A program made the position numbers and the translations under genes. A stretch of 64,000 nt of DNA from NCBI RefSeq assembly GCF_002906165.1, contig NZ_PPCN01000006.1, forward strand, positions 124,001 to 188,000, read 5' to 3'. Below the pieces are notes generated by a model, which saw only the letters and a list, made by a program, of their open reading frames with translations, did not search any database and had not been told where the DNA came from. Below, one piece after another: positions 17,854-25,470 of this stretch. The DNA is from Roseibium marinum (GTDB lineage Bacteria > Pseudomonadota > Alphaproteobacteria > Rhizobiales > Stappiaceae). How positions within the stretch are numbered: the first letter of the stretch is position 1; every line of letters starts with the position of its first letter.

Positions 17854-18317
17854 GCATAAACCCCGTATTCCAGGCGGGTCAGGTATTCCTCGACCGCCTC
17901 AACCCCGGCCGAGGTCGCAAGAAGATCGACAGGTTTCCGGTTGGAGAGGCCGATTGCAGGCTTGTTCATCCAGATTTCCGCGGCTTCCTCACCCCCCATC
18001 ACATCGATGGCGTGGGCGAAGATTTCCGCGAAACGCCAGGCCCGGTTGCTTTGCTCTACACTGAGGAGCCGCGGGGCGCTCTTGGCCTTGTGCCGCTGCA
18101 GCGTGCGCAGACTGAGTCCGATCGCCTTTTTAAGGGCGTCGCCTCGCTCCAGAAATGTCACCGCCGAGACGAGATGCAGAAGCGCATCAGCAGGCAGGCC
18201 CTTCAACAGAACCTCATGCGCGTCCATCGCGTTTCGGACCCTGGCGTGGATTGCCTTCTCCCCGCCGAGAAGCCCGACAGCACGCCCGACATCGCTTTCC
18301 ACCTGCACCGCTTCCAT
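17850..18317 (-). CDS. Xre/MbcA/ParS-type antitoxin
   Basis: This antitoxin has 155 residues from ATG 18317 (158 from a GTG at 18326). The N-terminal part includes the helix-turn-helix block KKAIGLSLRTLQRHKAK. The C-terminal DUF2384-like toxin-binding domain shows AIDVMGGEEAAEIWMNKPAIGLSNRKPVDLLAT-type residues (abbreviated), with the conserved W-x-x-x-P and N-x-x-P-x-x-L pattern. AAGGTG sits 6 nt before ATG 18317, which favours that start. Two perfect palindromes upstream are likely autoregulatory operators. Confidence 0.92.
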   Translation of the reverse strand: MEAVQVESDVGRAVGLLGGEKAIHARVRNAMDAHEVLLKGLPADALLHLVSAVTFLERGDALKKAIGLSLRTLQRHKAKSAPRLLSVEQSNRAWRFAEIFAHAIDVMGGEEAAEIWMNKPAIGLSNRKPVDLLATSAGVEAVEEYLTRLEYGVYA

Positions 18318-18330
18318 TACATGCACCTTC

Positions 18331-18365
18331 GCGTCAATTGACGCTAAATATACGACATGTGTCGT
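18331..18365. promoter_or_regulatory. Paired palindromic operators of the toxin-antitoxin operon
   Basis: GCGTCAATTGACGC (18331-18344) is a perfect palindrome. ACGACATGTGTCGT (18352-18365) has perfect 6-bp arms around a 2-bp centre. They lie 7 bp apart just upstream of the antitoxin gene, where the Xre-type antitoxin would bind and repress its own operon. Confidence 0.65.
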
Positions 18366-18493
18366 AAATATTCAAGGTTGGCCAACATCGCACCCTTGGC
18401 TCATCAACCGACGCTTCGAGCAGTAAGGACGGCGCTCAGGCGGCAACCCGGCAGAGGAAGTCCAAAATTGCCGAAATCCAGCAGCCCCCCCCC

Positions 18494-18925
18494 TCAAAAC
18501 ACCTGCAGCGTCACCAGCGCAACGATCAGATAACGCGCCGTCTTGGCAATCGCCACCAGCAGAGTGAAGCTCCAGAAAGGTTCCCGCAGCACTCCGGCCG
18601 CCAGGGTCAGCGGGTCGCCGATCACCGGCGCCCAGCTCATCAGCAGCGACCAGCGGCCGTAGCGGCGGTACCAGCCCGTCGCCCGCTCCAGCTTCCCGGG
18701 TTTGACCGGAAACCAGCGTGCCCCGGAGAACGCCGCCGCGCCGCGCCCGAGCCCCCAGTTGACCATGGACCCGAGCGTGTTGCCGAGGCTGGCGGCGGCC
18801 ACCAGCAGGACGACCGGATCGGTTCCGGCGGCGATCAGGCCGGAAAGCCCGAGTTCGGACTGCGCGGGCAGAAGCGTCGCCGCCAGGAACGAAAGTCCGA
18901 AAAGACCGATGAGACTGGCGCTCAT
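18494..18925 (-). CDS. YqaA/DedA-related membrane protein
   Basis: The 143-residue protein has about four membrane segments and the YqaA/DedA signature region LAATLLPAQSELGLSGLI, then SLGNTLGSMVNWGLGRG and the SWAPVIGDPLTLAAGVLR motif. DedA-related proteins act in the inner membrane, and some work as lipid carriers or scramblases. The role of YqaA is not established. It is alone on its strand, with no clear operon partner. Confidence 0.85.
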   Translation of the reverse strand: MSASLIGLFGLSFLAATLLPAQSELGLSGLIAAGTDPVVLLVAAASLGNTLGSMVNWGLGRGAAAFSGARWFPVKPGKLERATGWYRRYGRWSLLMSWAPVIGDPLTLAAGVLREPFWSFTLLVAIAKTARYLIVALVTLQVF

Positions 18926-19093
18926 GAGACGGCAATGGCTGGCATGTTCGAGAGGAAGGTCATGGCCTCCCTATACGACAGAATCCCGACCTTGCCATAC
19001 AGCCTTGAACGTTCTGCGGAACGGCTCGTTCTCGGCGAAGTCATCACCTCTTTCCGGAGTTATACCGACGCATCCATCGAAATTGCGCAGTCA

Positions 19094-19114
19094 TTGCAGG
19101 GCTTGACCCTGCAA
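19094..19114. repeat. Intergenic hairpin repeat of a dispersed type
   Basis: TTGCAGGG and CCCTGCAA pair over 8 bp with a CTTGA loop. The minus-strand translation across it reads IAGSSPAMT, a peptide often met when dispersed intergenic repeats of alphaproteobacteria are translated, so this is likely a repeat copy and not coding. Confidence 0.5.
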
Positions 19115-19237
19115 TCCACGCCATGATCTCGCTTCGTGCCAGACCGGGTTTGCGGCAGCGAAACGGCATGGATGCCATGGCAGGACGGAGAAAAACAAGA
19201 GACGCCGGCAAGCGCGTCTTTCCCGAGGGGCAAACAA

Positions 19238-19267
19238 AAAACCCGGCAGCCGAAGCCACCGGGTTTT
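19238..19267 (-). terminator. Rho-independent terminator of the phytase-like gene
   Basis: AAAACCCGG and CCGGGTTTT pair over 9 bp around a loop that can fold further with a TTCG tip. On the minus strand it ends in TTTTTTGTTTG. It lies 36 bp after the stop of the upstream minus-strand gene. Confidence 0.85.
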
Positions 19268-19302
19268 CCGTCAGGTCTTGGGAGGACCTTGAACTATTTG
19301 CC

Positions 19303-21516
19303 TCAGTGCAGGCGCGATGCCGGGCCGAGGTCGATGAGCTGGGTTTCGCCCGGCGCATCGTCGACGCCGTCATTGTCGGTGACCAGGATCAGGCGGCCGC
19401 CGGCGGTGATGGCCAGGCCTTCCGGCTTGTCCAGCACCCAGCCCTTGCCGGCCGCCATGGCCGGAAGAACGTCCATCGCGAAATGCTTTTCCAGAACCGG
19501 AAGCTCTTCGCCATAGGCGGCCGGTGTCACGCCATCCAGAGAGATCGTGGTGATCTGCTTGATGGCAGCATCCTCACCGCCCTTGTTGTCGCGTTCCAGG
19601 ATGGCGAATTCGCCATTGCCCATGGAAACGATTTCCGACAGGCCGACCCAGCCACCGGCAGCGCTTTTCGGCGCGTCGAGCGGATAGTGGACGAAGCCCC
19701 AGGACTTTTTCGCCGGGTTGTAGATGGCCAGTTTGACCATGCCCTTCGGATCGTCCTTCCATTCGCGCTGAACGGCGACGGCCACCAGGGTCTCGCCGTT
19801 CATCTCGAACTCGGCAACGCCCTCGAAGGAGAAGCGCTGCGCCTGTGCGACCAGCTCTTCCGGCAGGGTGATTTCTTCCTGCACGGTGCCGTCGGTGCCG
19901 ACTTTCAAGAGCAGGTGCTGCAGCTCCTTGTCCGGATGGCCTTCGGAAGCCAGCCAGAAGCCGCCGTCTTTTGCAACGGAGATGCCTTCCAGGTCGAGTT
20001 TCGCCTGCTTGCCGCCCTGAACGGTGACATAGGAAGTGATCTGTGCCGGCGAGGAGGAGATGTCCAGCGTGAAGATGCGGGCATCGTCATAGAAGCTGTC
20101 GCTGACAGCGTAGAGCGTGTTGGCGTCCTGCGGATCGGCGGCCAGACCGGAGAGAGCGCCCCAACCGATCGGAGCATGCTTTTCCGGGTCCATGGCGGAG
20201 ACAACGGACGGATAGGCCGGAGCCTTGGCGCCGAACTTGTAGAGCGAGACATGCGCCCGCACACCGTCCTCATCCACTTCGTTGGCAACCGCGAAGAGAT
20301 CCCGGCTCGGGATCGTCAGTGAGCCTTCCGGACCGACATGGGTCGGCAGGAACTGGACGAATTCCGGCTCGGCGCCGGTGTCCTTGTAGACCGCGACGAA
20401 GTTGCCGCGCTCCGAATTGACGAAGATCAGCGTCTCGCCGCCGAACTCACCGACCGCCACGCCTTCGGGCTCGGTGCCCTTCTTGGCGGCGCGCTTGGCC
20501 GGGTAGTGGCCGTGCGACATGCCCAGATGTTCCATTTGGTTGCCGCTGTCGAAGAGAACCTCGCCGCTGGCGTTCCAGATGGTGAAGCCGCGCGAGCCGC
20601 CTTGATAGTCGCCTTCGTTGGCGGTGACGAAACGCTCGTCGTCGATCCAGGCAACCGCATCCGGCTCGCGCGCGACGTTTTCGGTGGAACCGGACGCATC
20701 GCTCATGCGCGCCTTGGAGACCGGAATGTTTTCAGCCGAAGCCGTGCCGGCGGAAAAATTGGCGAGGATCTTGCCGCTCGCCAGGTCGACGATGGCGATG
20801 TGGTTGTTTTCCTGCAGCGTGACCACAGCCTGGTTCTTCGAGTTGATGGAAACGAATTCCGGCTCCGGATCGCTCGGCGCCACTTCGGCGAGGCCGGTCA
20901 TGTCGACGATGCGTACTGCGTCGCAGTTGGTCGGCATGCCGTTGTCGTCGAGATCGAAGATCGCCAGGTGACCGGCGGGCATCTGCGGAATGACGCCGTC
21001 ATTCAGGTCTTCGTCCCGCTCGTTCTCGATGGCTATCGCGACGAACTTGCCGTCGGCGGAAATGGCGACGCTGTCCGGCTGGCCCTTGGCGTCGCATTTG
21101 GCGGTGATGCCGAGGCCGTCCAGGGCGATGACAGCCAGATGACCGGTGGCGTTGACGTAATCCTCGCTGGTGTTGACACCGGCATAGGCCGCCTTGGCGC
21201 CGACGGCGACGGAAGTCGGCTCGCCACCGAGCGCCGTACGGCCCATCGGCTGAAGGTTCAGCGGGTTGGCGGCGTTGACGAAGACGATGGCCTCGCCCGG
21301 GCTGTCGGTGAACACCAGCGTGCGGCCGTCCTTGGAAGCGTAGATGATTTCCGCGACCGTCTGGGTGGCCGGATCGGCGCCTGCCGGAAGGGTCTTGTAG
21401 ACCGGATAGGTGTTGATACGCTCGAAATAGTCCGCCTGAGCCGCCGATACGGCCCCAAGGCCGAACAAGGCGGCAAGACTGACACCTTTCAGGAAACGCC
21501 CGCGAAGATTCGCCAT
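19303..21516 (-). CDS. Secreted esterase-like/phytase-like beta-propeller protein
   Basis: The protein has 737 residues from ATG 21516, which has GGGAG 8 nt upstream; in-frame extensions to 21588 are open. The signal peptide is LKGVSLAALFGLGAVSAAQA. The N-terminal half (about 30-440) is propeller-like (repeated GGEPTSVAV, PDSVAISADGKFVAIAIENERDED, REPDAVAWIDDERFVTANEGD). The C-terminal half matches the esterase-like activity of phytase family (LSGLAADPQDANTLYAVSDSF, LDLEGISVAKDGGFWLASEG, PEGLAITAGGRLILVTDNDG, each partly quoted). Such proteins act in the periplasm or outside the cell. The Pho-box-like repeats upstream suggest a phosphate-starvation role. It is a single-gene unit with its own terminator. 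Confidence 0.88.
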   Translation of the reverse strand: MANLRGRFLKGVSLAALFGLGAVSAAQADYFERINTYPVYKTLPAGADPATQTVAEIIYASKDGRTLVFTDSPGEAIVFVNAANPLNLQPMGRTALGGEPTSVAVGAKAAYAGVNTSEDYVNATGHLAVIALDGLGITAKCDAKGQPDSVAISADGKFVAIAIENERDEDLNDGVIPQMPAGHLAIFDLDDNGMPTNCDAVRIVDMTGLAEVAPSDPEPEFVSINSKNQAVVTLQENNHIAIVDLASGKILANFSAGTASAENIPVSKARMSDASGSTENVAREPDAVAWIDDERFVTANEGDYQGGSRGFTIWNASGEVLFDSGNQMEHLGMSHGHYPAKRAAKKGTEPEGVAVGEFGGETLIFVNSERGNFVAVYKDTGAEPEFVQFLPTHVGPEGSLTIPSRDLFAVANEVDEDGVRAHVSLYKFGAKAPAYPSVVSAMDPEKHAPIGWGALSGLAADPQDANTLYAVSDSFYDDARIFTLDISSSPAQITSYVTVQGGKQAKLDLEGISVAKDGGFWLASEGHPDKELQHLLLKVGTDGTVQEEITLPEELVAQAQRFSFEGVAEFEMNGETLVAVAVQREWKDDPKGMVKLAIYNPAKKSWGFVHYPLDAPKSAAGGWVGLSEIVSMGNGEFAILERDNKGGEDAAIKQITTISLDGVTPAAYGEELPVLEKHFAMDVLPAMAAGKGWVLDKPEGLAITAGGRLILVTDNDGVDDAPGETQLIDLGPASRLH

Positions 21517-21571
21517 TGCACTAGCTCCCATATTGTTGGGTTTGAGGTGGCGGCAAGCTAGTGTCGGAGAT

Positions 21572-21609
21572 TGCAGGTTCGGTGACATTTACATGAAGGT
21601 TTGGTGACA
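21572..21609 (-). promoter_or_regulatory. Pho-box-like array, four half-sites at 11-bp period
   Basis: On the plus strand TGCAG, TGACA, TGAAG and TGACA begin at 21572, 21583, 21594 and 21605, exactly 11 bp apart. On the minus strand these read TGTCAC-CAAA-CTTCATG-TAAA-type repeats. PhoB binds direct CTGTCAT-like heptamers spaced by 4 bp, an 11-bp period. The array lies 56 bp upstream of the phytase-like gene start. Confidence 0.65.
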
Positions 21610-21715
21610 CCTCTGGGCAGAAGCACCGGTCGGGGAATTTGTGTCGGCCTTCAACGCGCCATTGCGAATTCGGCAATGCCGTGAAACTGGCGGACTCCAC
21701 CGGTGGAAATGAACT

Positions 21716-22558
21716 TCAGGTTCCATTGAGAGCCATAATCTCATCCAGTCTGAGATCCTGCCTGATCAGCACCGCCCGGGCGAGCGTGCCGGCCTGCTTG
21801 AATCCGATGGAGCGATAAAGCCCGCCGGCCGGACTGTCCGGACCGGTCACGGAAATAAAGACATCCGGATCGAACCTGGAGAGCATGGCCCGGCAACTGA
21901 GCGCCACCATCATTTTTCCAAGGCCCTTGCCCTGATGCTGAGGATAGATCCAGACCTCCTGCAGCCGGGCACCGCCACCGGTATCCAGAAAGATACCCAT
22001 GTCGCCAACTTCCGCGCCAGCCAGGCGTAAAACAAACCAGTTTCCCCGTCCCTGCCTGGAAAGCGCCTTGAACTGCTGGAATTTATCCTGTTCAAAACGC
22101 TGTTTGAAATCCTGGTATTTCCCGGTGGCGAATGCCCTGATCCGGTTGTCCAGTATGCGCCGCCACTCAATGTCCTTCGAAACCGGCTCGATTAGGACGC
22201 CGCCTTCCCCGGGCACAGGCGCGATGTCCCGCGGACCGGCGCAGAAAACGGTCTCCCGGCCAATGGCGAAACCCCGTTGGATCAGTTCCTGTTCATGTTC
22301 CGTCCCCTGCCTGTCCTTCATCCAGCCGAAGGCAGTCGAAAAGGCCGCGGCTCTGCCGGGAAATACCATTTCATGCAGCCCGATCCAGGTCAGCGCCTTC
22401 GATTTCCGGGGAAGCGCCTCGAAGAGAAGAAAGTTCCCCCAAACGTGGTCGGGGTGAAGTCTTGACCTAACCGCATAGAACCCATCGTGTTTTTCAATTC
22501 CAAGCGTTGTGTTCAGGTCGATTTCGGATCGCCATCCGGGAGAAAATTCCTCATGCAT
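21716..22558 (-). CDS. GNAT-family acetyltransferase
   Basis: The protein has 280 residues from ATG 22558 (MHEEFSPGW); an upstream extension is open but hydrophobic and unlikely. The C-terminal GNAT fold is clear: GDMGIFLDTGGGARLQEVWIYPQHQGKGLGKMM (abbreviated family motif Q-x-x-G-x-G about residues 206-213), then VTGPDSPAGGLYRSIGF. The N-terminal half contains a further degenerate domain (HDGFYAVRSRLHPDHVWGNFLL) of the kind seen in two-domain acetyltransferases. It is divergent from the 22.6-26.5 kb modification cluster, with a 69-bp gap between the starts, and could be co-regulated. The substrate is unknown. Confidence 0.85.
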   Translation of the reverse strand: MHEEFSPGWRSEIDLNTTLGIEKHDGFYAVRSRLHPDHVWGNFLLFEALPRKSKALTWIGLHEMVFPGRAAAFSTAFGWMKDRQGTEHEQELIQRGFAIGRETVFCAGPRDIAPVPGEGGVLIEPVSKDIEWRRILDNRIRAFATGKYQDFKQRFEQDKFQQFKALSRQGRGNWFVLRLAGAEVGDMGIFLDTGGGARLQEVWIYPQHQGKGLGKMMVALSCRAMLSRFDPDVFISVTGPDSPAGGLYRSIGFKQAGTLARAVLIRQDLRLDEIMALNGT

Positions 22559-22627
22559 ACTTACAATTGTCTCCGATTGAACGCATACTAATATTACCCA
22601 AAGTAATTTTCGGTAGGATATTTTAAA

Positions 22628-22966
22628 ATGGCTGAAAAGATATCGCACTACGATTTAATCGCAAAAATTGCCATGAATGCCAAGTTGACAGCTGCGGAAG
22701 TTGAAGAAGCTCTTGAAGTACTAAGCGTCGTCATACAGTCAACGTTGCAGGAAGGCGGCTCCGTTGATCTTCTTGGTGTGGGAACTTTCACGGCCGAAGG
22801 TGATGAAAAGCGCAGGGAAGTCCACTTCAAGGTGGGAGAGAGCCTTGCGGAAATTGTTTCTGAGCCTTCCATAAAGGCTCGAATTGAACGCCAGCCAGGC
22901 ATTCTGTCGGGCACACTATTCTCTGTCGGCCCGGCCGACTTCGCGCACAAGGTCAACGTTTGCTAG
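22628..22966 (+). CDS. Small HU/IHF-like protein lacking DNA-binding arms
   Basis: The protein has 112 residues. The N-terminal 75 align by eye with HU/IHF: helix 1 HYDLIAKIAMNAKLT, helix 2 EVEEALEVLSVVIQSTLQEGG, then SVDLLGVGTFTAE in place of HU's V-LVGFGTFEV, and VHFKVGESLAEIV in place of P-FKAGKALKDAV. The long beta-ribbon arm that HU inserts in the minor groove is missing, so DNA binding is doubtful. A C-terminal extension of about 35 residues ends FAHKVNVC. It is the first gene of the cluster, 25 bp before the radical SAM gene. It may be a regulator, a scaffold, or the substrate of the modification enzymes; the last is inference. AGGA lies 10 nt before ATG. Confidence 0.75.
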   Translation: MAEKISHYDLIAKIAMNAKLTAAEVEEALEVLSVVIQSTLQEGGSVDLLGVGTFTAEGDEKRREVHFKVGESLAEIVSEPSIKARIERQPGILSGTLFSVGPADFAHKVNVC

Positions 22967-22991
22967 CAGCGACCAAGCAGAACCGTCAGAC

Positions 22992-24953
22992 ATGGGGGTG
23001 CCTGTGAAACCGCAACGACACCGCTTTGCGCCGAGCCGTTATCGCGTAACAGCCGCATTCGGAAACAAGATCGCCGTTTGGTCGACACGGACCGGATCCA
23101 TTGTCGAGCTGGACAAGGAGGATGCGGGTCACTTCGAAGACGGAACGCTGGACAAGATCAGCGGGCGTGTTATCGAAAATCTGCTTGAAGCTCGTCTCCT
23201 CGTCGATGGGGAAATCGACGAGCGCGATCTTGTGAACGCGGAAAACCGACAGGCGGCAGGCAACGATTCCGTTCTCGACATCGTGATCCTCCCGAGTTCG
23301 GATTGCGCATTGGGCTGCAATCTTGGCCAATTTGGCGCGTATTGCGGTCAAAAGCACGAAAAAGGCCGAATCCAGCCGAAATCGATTTCAGACATTGCGC
23401 AACTGGCCGATCGCTCCGTCCGGCCATGCCACACGCGCCTCAATGTCAACTGGTTCGGCGGTGAACCTTTGCTGGCTTTCGACCAGATGCGGCAAGTCAC
23501 GGCCTCACTGAAAGGCGTCGCCGCAAGACACGGTCTTGATTATGACGCGGCGCTCGTGACTGGCGGTCAGATGTTCACGCTTGATATCGCGCGCGAATGC
23601 CATGTTTCCCTGAACATCAGGTCCGTCAGCATCACACTCGACGGCCTGCCGGACGTCCACGACAAGCGCAGGTGCACCAAAGCCGGCCGGCCGACTTTTG
23701 AGCGCATCATGGGAAACATCCGCGCGGTGGCCGGCGACCTCGATCTGAACACATTGGCGCTCTCCATAAGGTGCAACATCGACAGGAGAAACGTGGAGAG
23801 TTTCGACCGGTTGATTGATTATTTTGTCGAACAGGGAATTCAGGACAGGATCGAATTCTATCCGGCGAACGTTCATCCCTGGGGTGCGATGAACAACCGC
23901 GACCTTTTCCTTGCACCTGACGAATTTGCAGCCAGGGAAATTGTCTGGTTGCGGAAACTCATCGCCACGGGATTTACCAGTCCCCGGCTACCGAAACGTA
24001 AACCGATCGTGTGCCGCGTGGTCTCCTCGTCGCACATTGTCGTCGGCCACGACGGCGAGGTTCACCGCTGTACGGAAACTCCCCTGACGCCGGTCAATCT
24101 TCCAAAGGACAGTTTGGGCAACGCCGGACTATGGCAGTCCATCGATCAGGTCCCCAGGTGGGATTGGCACGACCAGGTCGAGAACCGGCGCTTTCCCTGC
24201 GCCGAATGCGTCTATCTGCCGGTTTGCGGCGGCGCCTGCCCTTTGTCCTGGACGACAGGCTCCGATGTGCCCTGCCCTCCCTTCCGGTTCAATGGCTCTG
24301 AAAGATTGGCGGTATTCATGAAATCCGTTCAAGCGGCGAGGTCTGGAGAGGACCCCGGCACCGATCTTACGATCAAGAGTTTTTCCATTCCTGAAATTCT
24401 GCAATTGTCATCTCCGGACGAGACCGTGAAACGCGACGTCGCCGCGTTCCTGAGAACGCTGGAAACGATAAGAAAAACGACACCGCCTGATAGCTACGAG
24501 AGCTGTGCTGAAGACCTTGAGCTCGGTTCGATCAAGGTTCCCTCGCTCACAGACCCCTACCTCAAGAAACTCGCTCAATCCTGCAATCTGGCGACCGCCT
24601 CGTATCTCCATTACCTCGACGGCAATCTCGCGAGGCTGACGGATCTGACAGAAGCGAATTTGCGATTGCTGTCTGCCGCCCAGAGGCTTGAACCGAAGCG
24701 CGATTTGCGGCTTGCCCAGGTCCAGACGATCCTCAACCTCCTGGGAGGTCAGCTAAAGGGCTTCGGGCGAATTGATCAGGCGCTCGCACAGAGCCTGGAA
24801 GCGTATCTCATGGGTTCGGGATCGCTCCGCCTGCCGTTTGTCATCCTCCCGCGCATTCAACCCGGCCGGTATCCCGAAGCCGTGCTGTCAGGTGCCTTGG
24901 CTTCCGTTCAGGAAATCCTGTCGCATGCGCAACGGCCGGCCTGCCAACATTGA
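22992..24953 (+). CDS. Radical SAM/SPASM peptide-maturase-like enzyme with atypical cysteine motif
   Basis: The 653-residue product has an N-terminal recognition-like domain (about 10-90, SRYRVTAAFGNKIAVW ... GTLDKISGRVIENLLEARLLVDG). A radical SAM core follows (about 97-330) with WFGGEPLLAF. A SPASM domain holds Cys341, Cys360, Cys403, Cys406, Cys412, Cys416 and Cys428 (FPCAECVYLPVCGGACPLSW). A helical C-terminal part of about 190 residues is unassigned. The cluster cysteines are C105, C109 and C118, that is C-x3-C-x8-C instead of C-x3-C-x2-C; removing LGQFGA (111-116) restores the canonical spacing. The overall plan is that of enzymes that modify ribosomal peptides or protein partners. It lies between the HU-like gene and the hydroxylase gene, whose start is 1 bp after its stop. 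Confidence 0.87.
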   Translation: MGVPVKPQRHRFAPSRYRVTAAFGNKIAVWSTRTGSIVELDKEDAGHFEDGTLDKISGRVIENLLEARLLVDGEIDERDLVNAENRQAAGNDSVLDIVILPSSDCALGCNLGQFGAYCGQKHEKGRIQPKSISDIAQLADRSVRPCHTRLNVNWFGGEPLLAFDQMRQVTASLKGVAARHGLDYDAALVTGGQMFTLDIARECHVSLNIRSVSITLDGLPDVHDKRRCTKAGRPTFERIMGNIRAVAGDLDLNTLALSIRCNIDRRNVESFDRLIDYFVEQGIQDRIEFYPANVHPWGAMNNRDLFLAPDEFAAREIVWLRKLIATGFTSPRLPKRKPIVCRVVSSSHIVVGHDGEVHRCTETPLTPVNLPKDSLGNAGLWQSIDQVPRWDWHDQVENRRFPCAECVYLPVCGGACPLSWTTGSDVPCPPFRFNGSERLAVFMKSVQAARSGEDPGTDLTIKSFSIPEILQLSSPDETVKRDVAAFLRTLETIRKTTPPDSYESCAEDLELGSIKVPSLTDPYLKKLAQSCNLATASYLHYLDGNLARLTDLTEANLRLLSAAQRLEPKRDLRLAQVQTILNLLGGQLKGFGRIDQALAQSLEAYLMGSGSLRLPFVILPRIQPGRYPEAVLSGALASVQEILSHAQRPACQH

Positions 24954-24954
24954 G

Positions 24955-25470
24955 ATGGGTGCGGATATGCTAAATCGCGTAGCCGCCGAGCTGTATTGGG
25001 GCCGGATCTTCGATCCCGGTCTCTCAGCACGGATTGCGGATCTCGCGACCTCTTTCTCAGACTATGAACGGGACAGGGGAGCCAATCCCGTCGGTGAGGA
25101 TTTCCGGATTTCGGAACATCCCGGCATCTTCAGCCTGTACCGGACGCAGGAAGACTTCATTCGAGAAACCATACTTGAAACGGCGAATACGCGGCCTCTG
25201 ACACCGCAAACCCCCTATATCGCACGCTATCTGCCCGGTCCGCGCGGTGGGCTTGATATGCATGCCGACAACAGCGCCTGGACGCTCATCTGGTATCTGA
25301 ACGGCAATTTTTCAGGTGGTGAGCTGATGTTTCCGACCTTGGGCGTGTCGTTGAAGCCACGCGCAGGAATGGCAGTGATGTTCCCCGGAGGAGTGCTTTA
25401 CCCACATGCCTCCGCTCCTGTTGCAAAAGGATGCAAGCTTGCCATGGTCATTATGGTGGATCGAAAATGA
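24955..25470 (+). CDS. 2OG-Fe(II) oxygenase, prolyl-4-hydroxylase-like
   Basis: This 171-residue non-haem iron hydroxylase shows the facial triad and 2-oxoglutarate residues in the right order: His103 and Asp105 (DMHADNS), His151 (YPHASAPV) and Lys161 (GCKLAMV), the H-x-D...H-x9-K pattern of P4H-like enzymes. WTLIWYLNGNFSGGELMFP and KPRAGMAVMFPGG are family blocks. An alternative ATG at 24967 would remove four residues. It starts 1 bp after the radical SAM stop and overlaps the next gene by ATGA, so all three enzymes are co-translated. Hydroxylation of a peptide or protein side chain is the natural guess. Confidence 0.9.
   Translation: MGADMLNRVAAELYWGRIFDPGLSARIADLATSFSDYERDRGANPVGEDFRISEHPGIFSLYRTQEDFIRETILETANTRPLTPQTPYIARYLPGPRGGLDMHADNSAWTLIWYLNGNFSGGELMFPTLGVSLKPRAGMAVMFPGGVLYPHASAPVAKGCKLAMVIMVDRK

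Noticed and set aside
18935-19126. 63-residue frame after the YqaA gene
   Set aside because: Its end runs through the dispersed hairpin repeat and no good start signal is seen; too weak to list as a gene.
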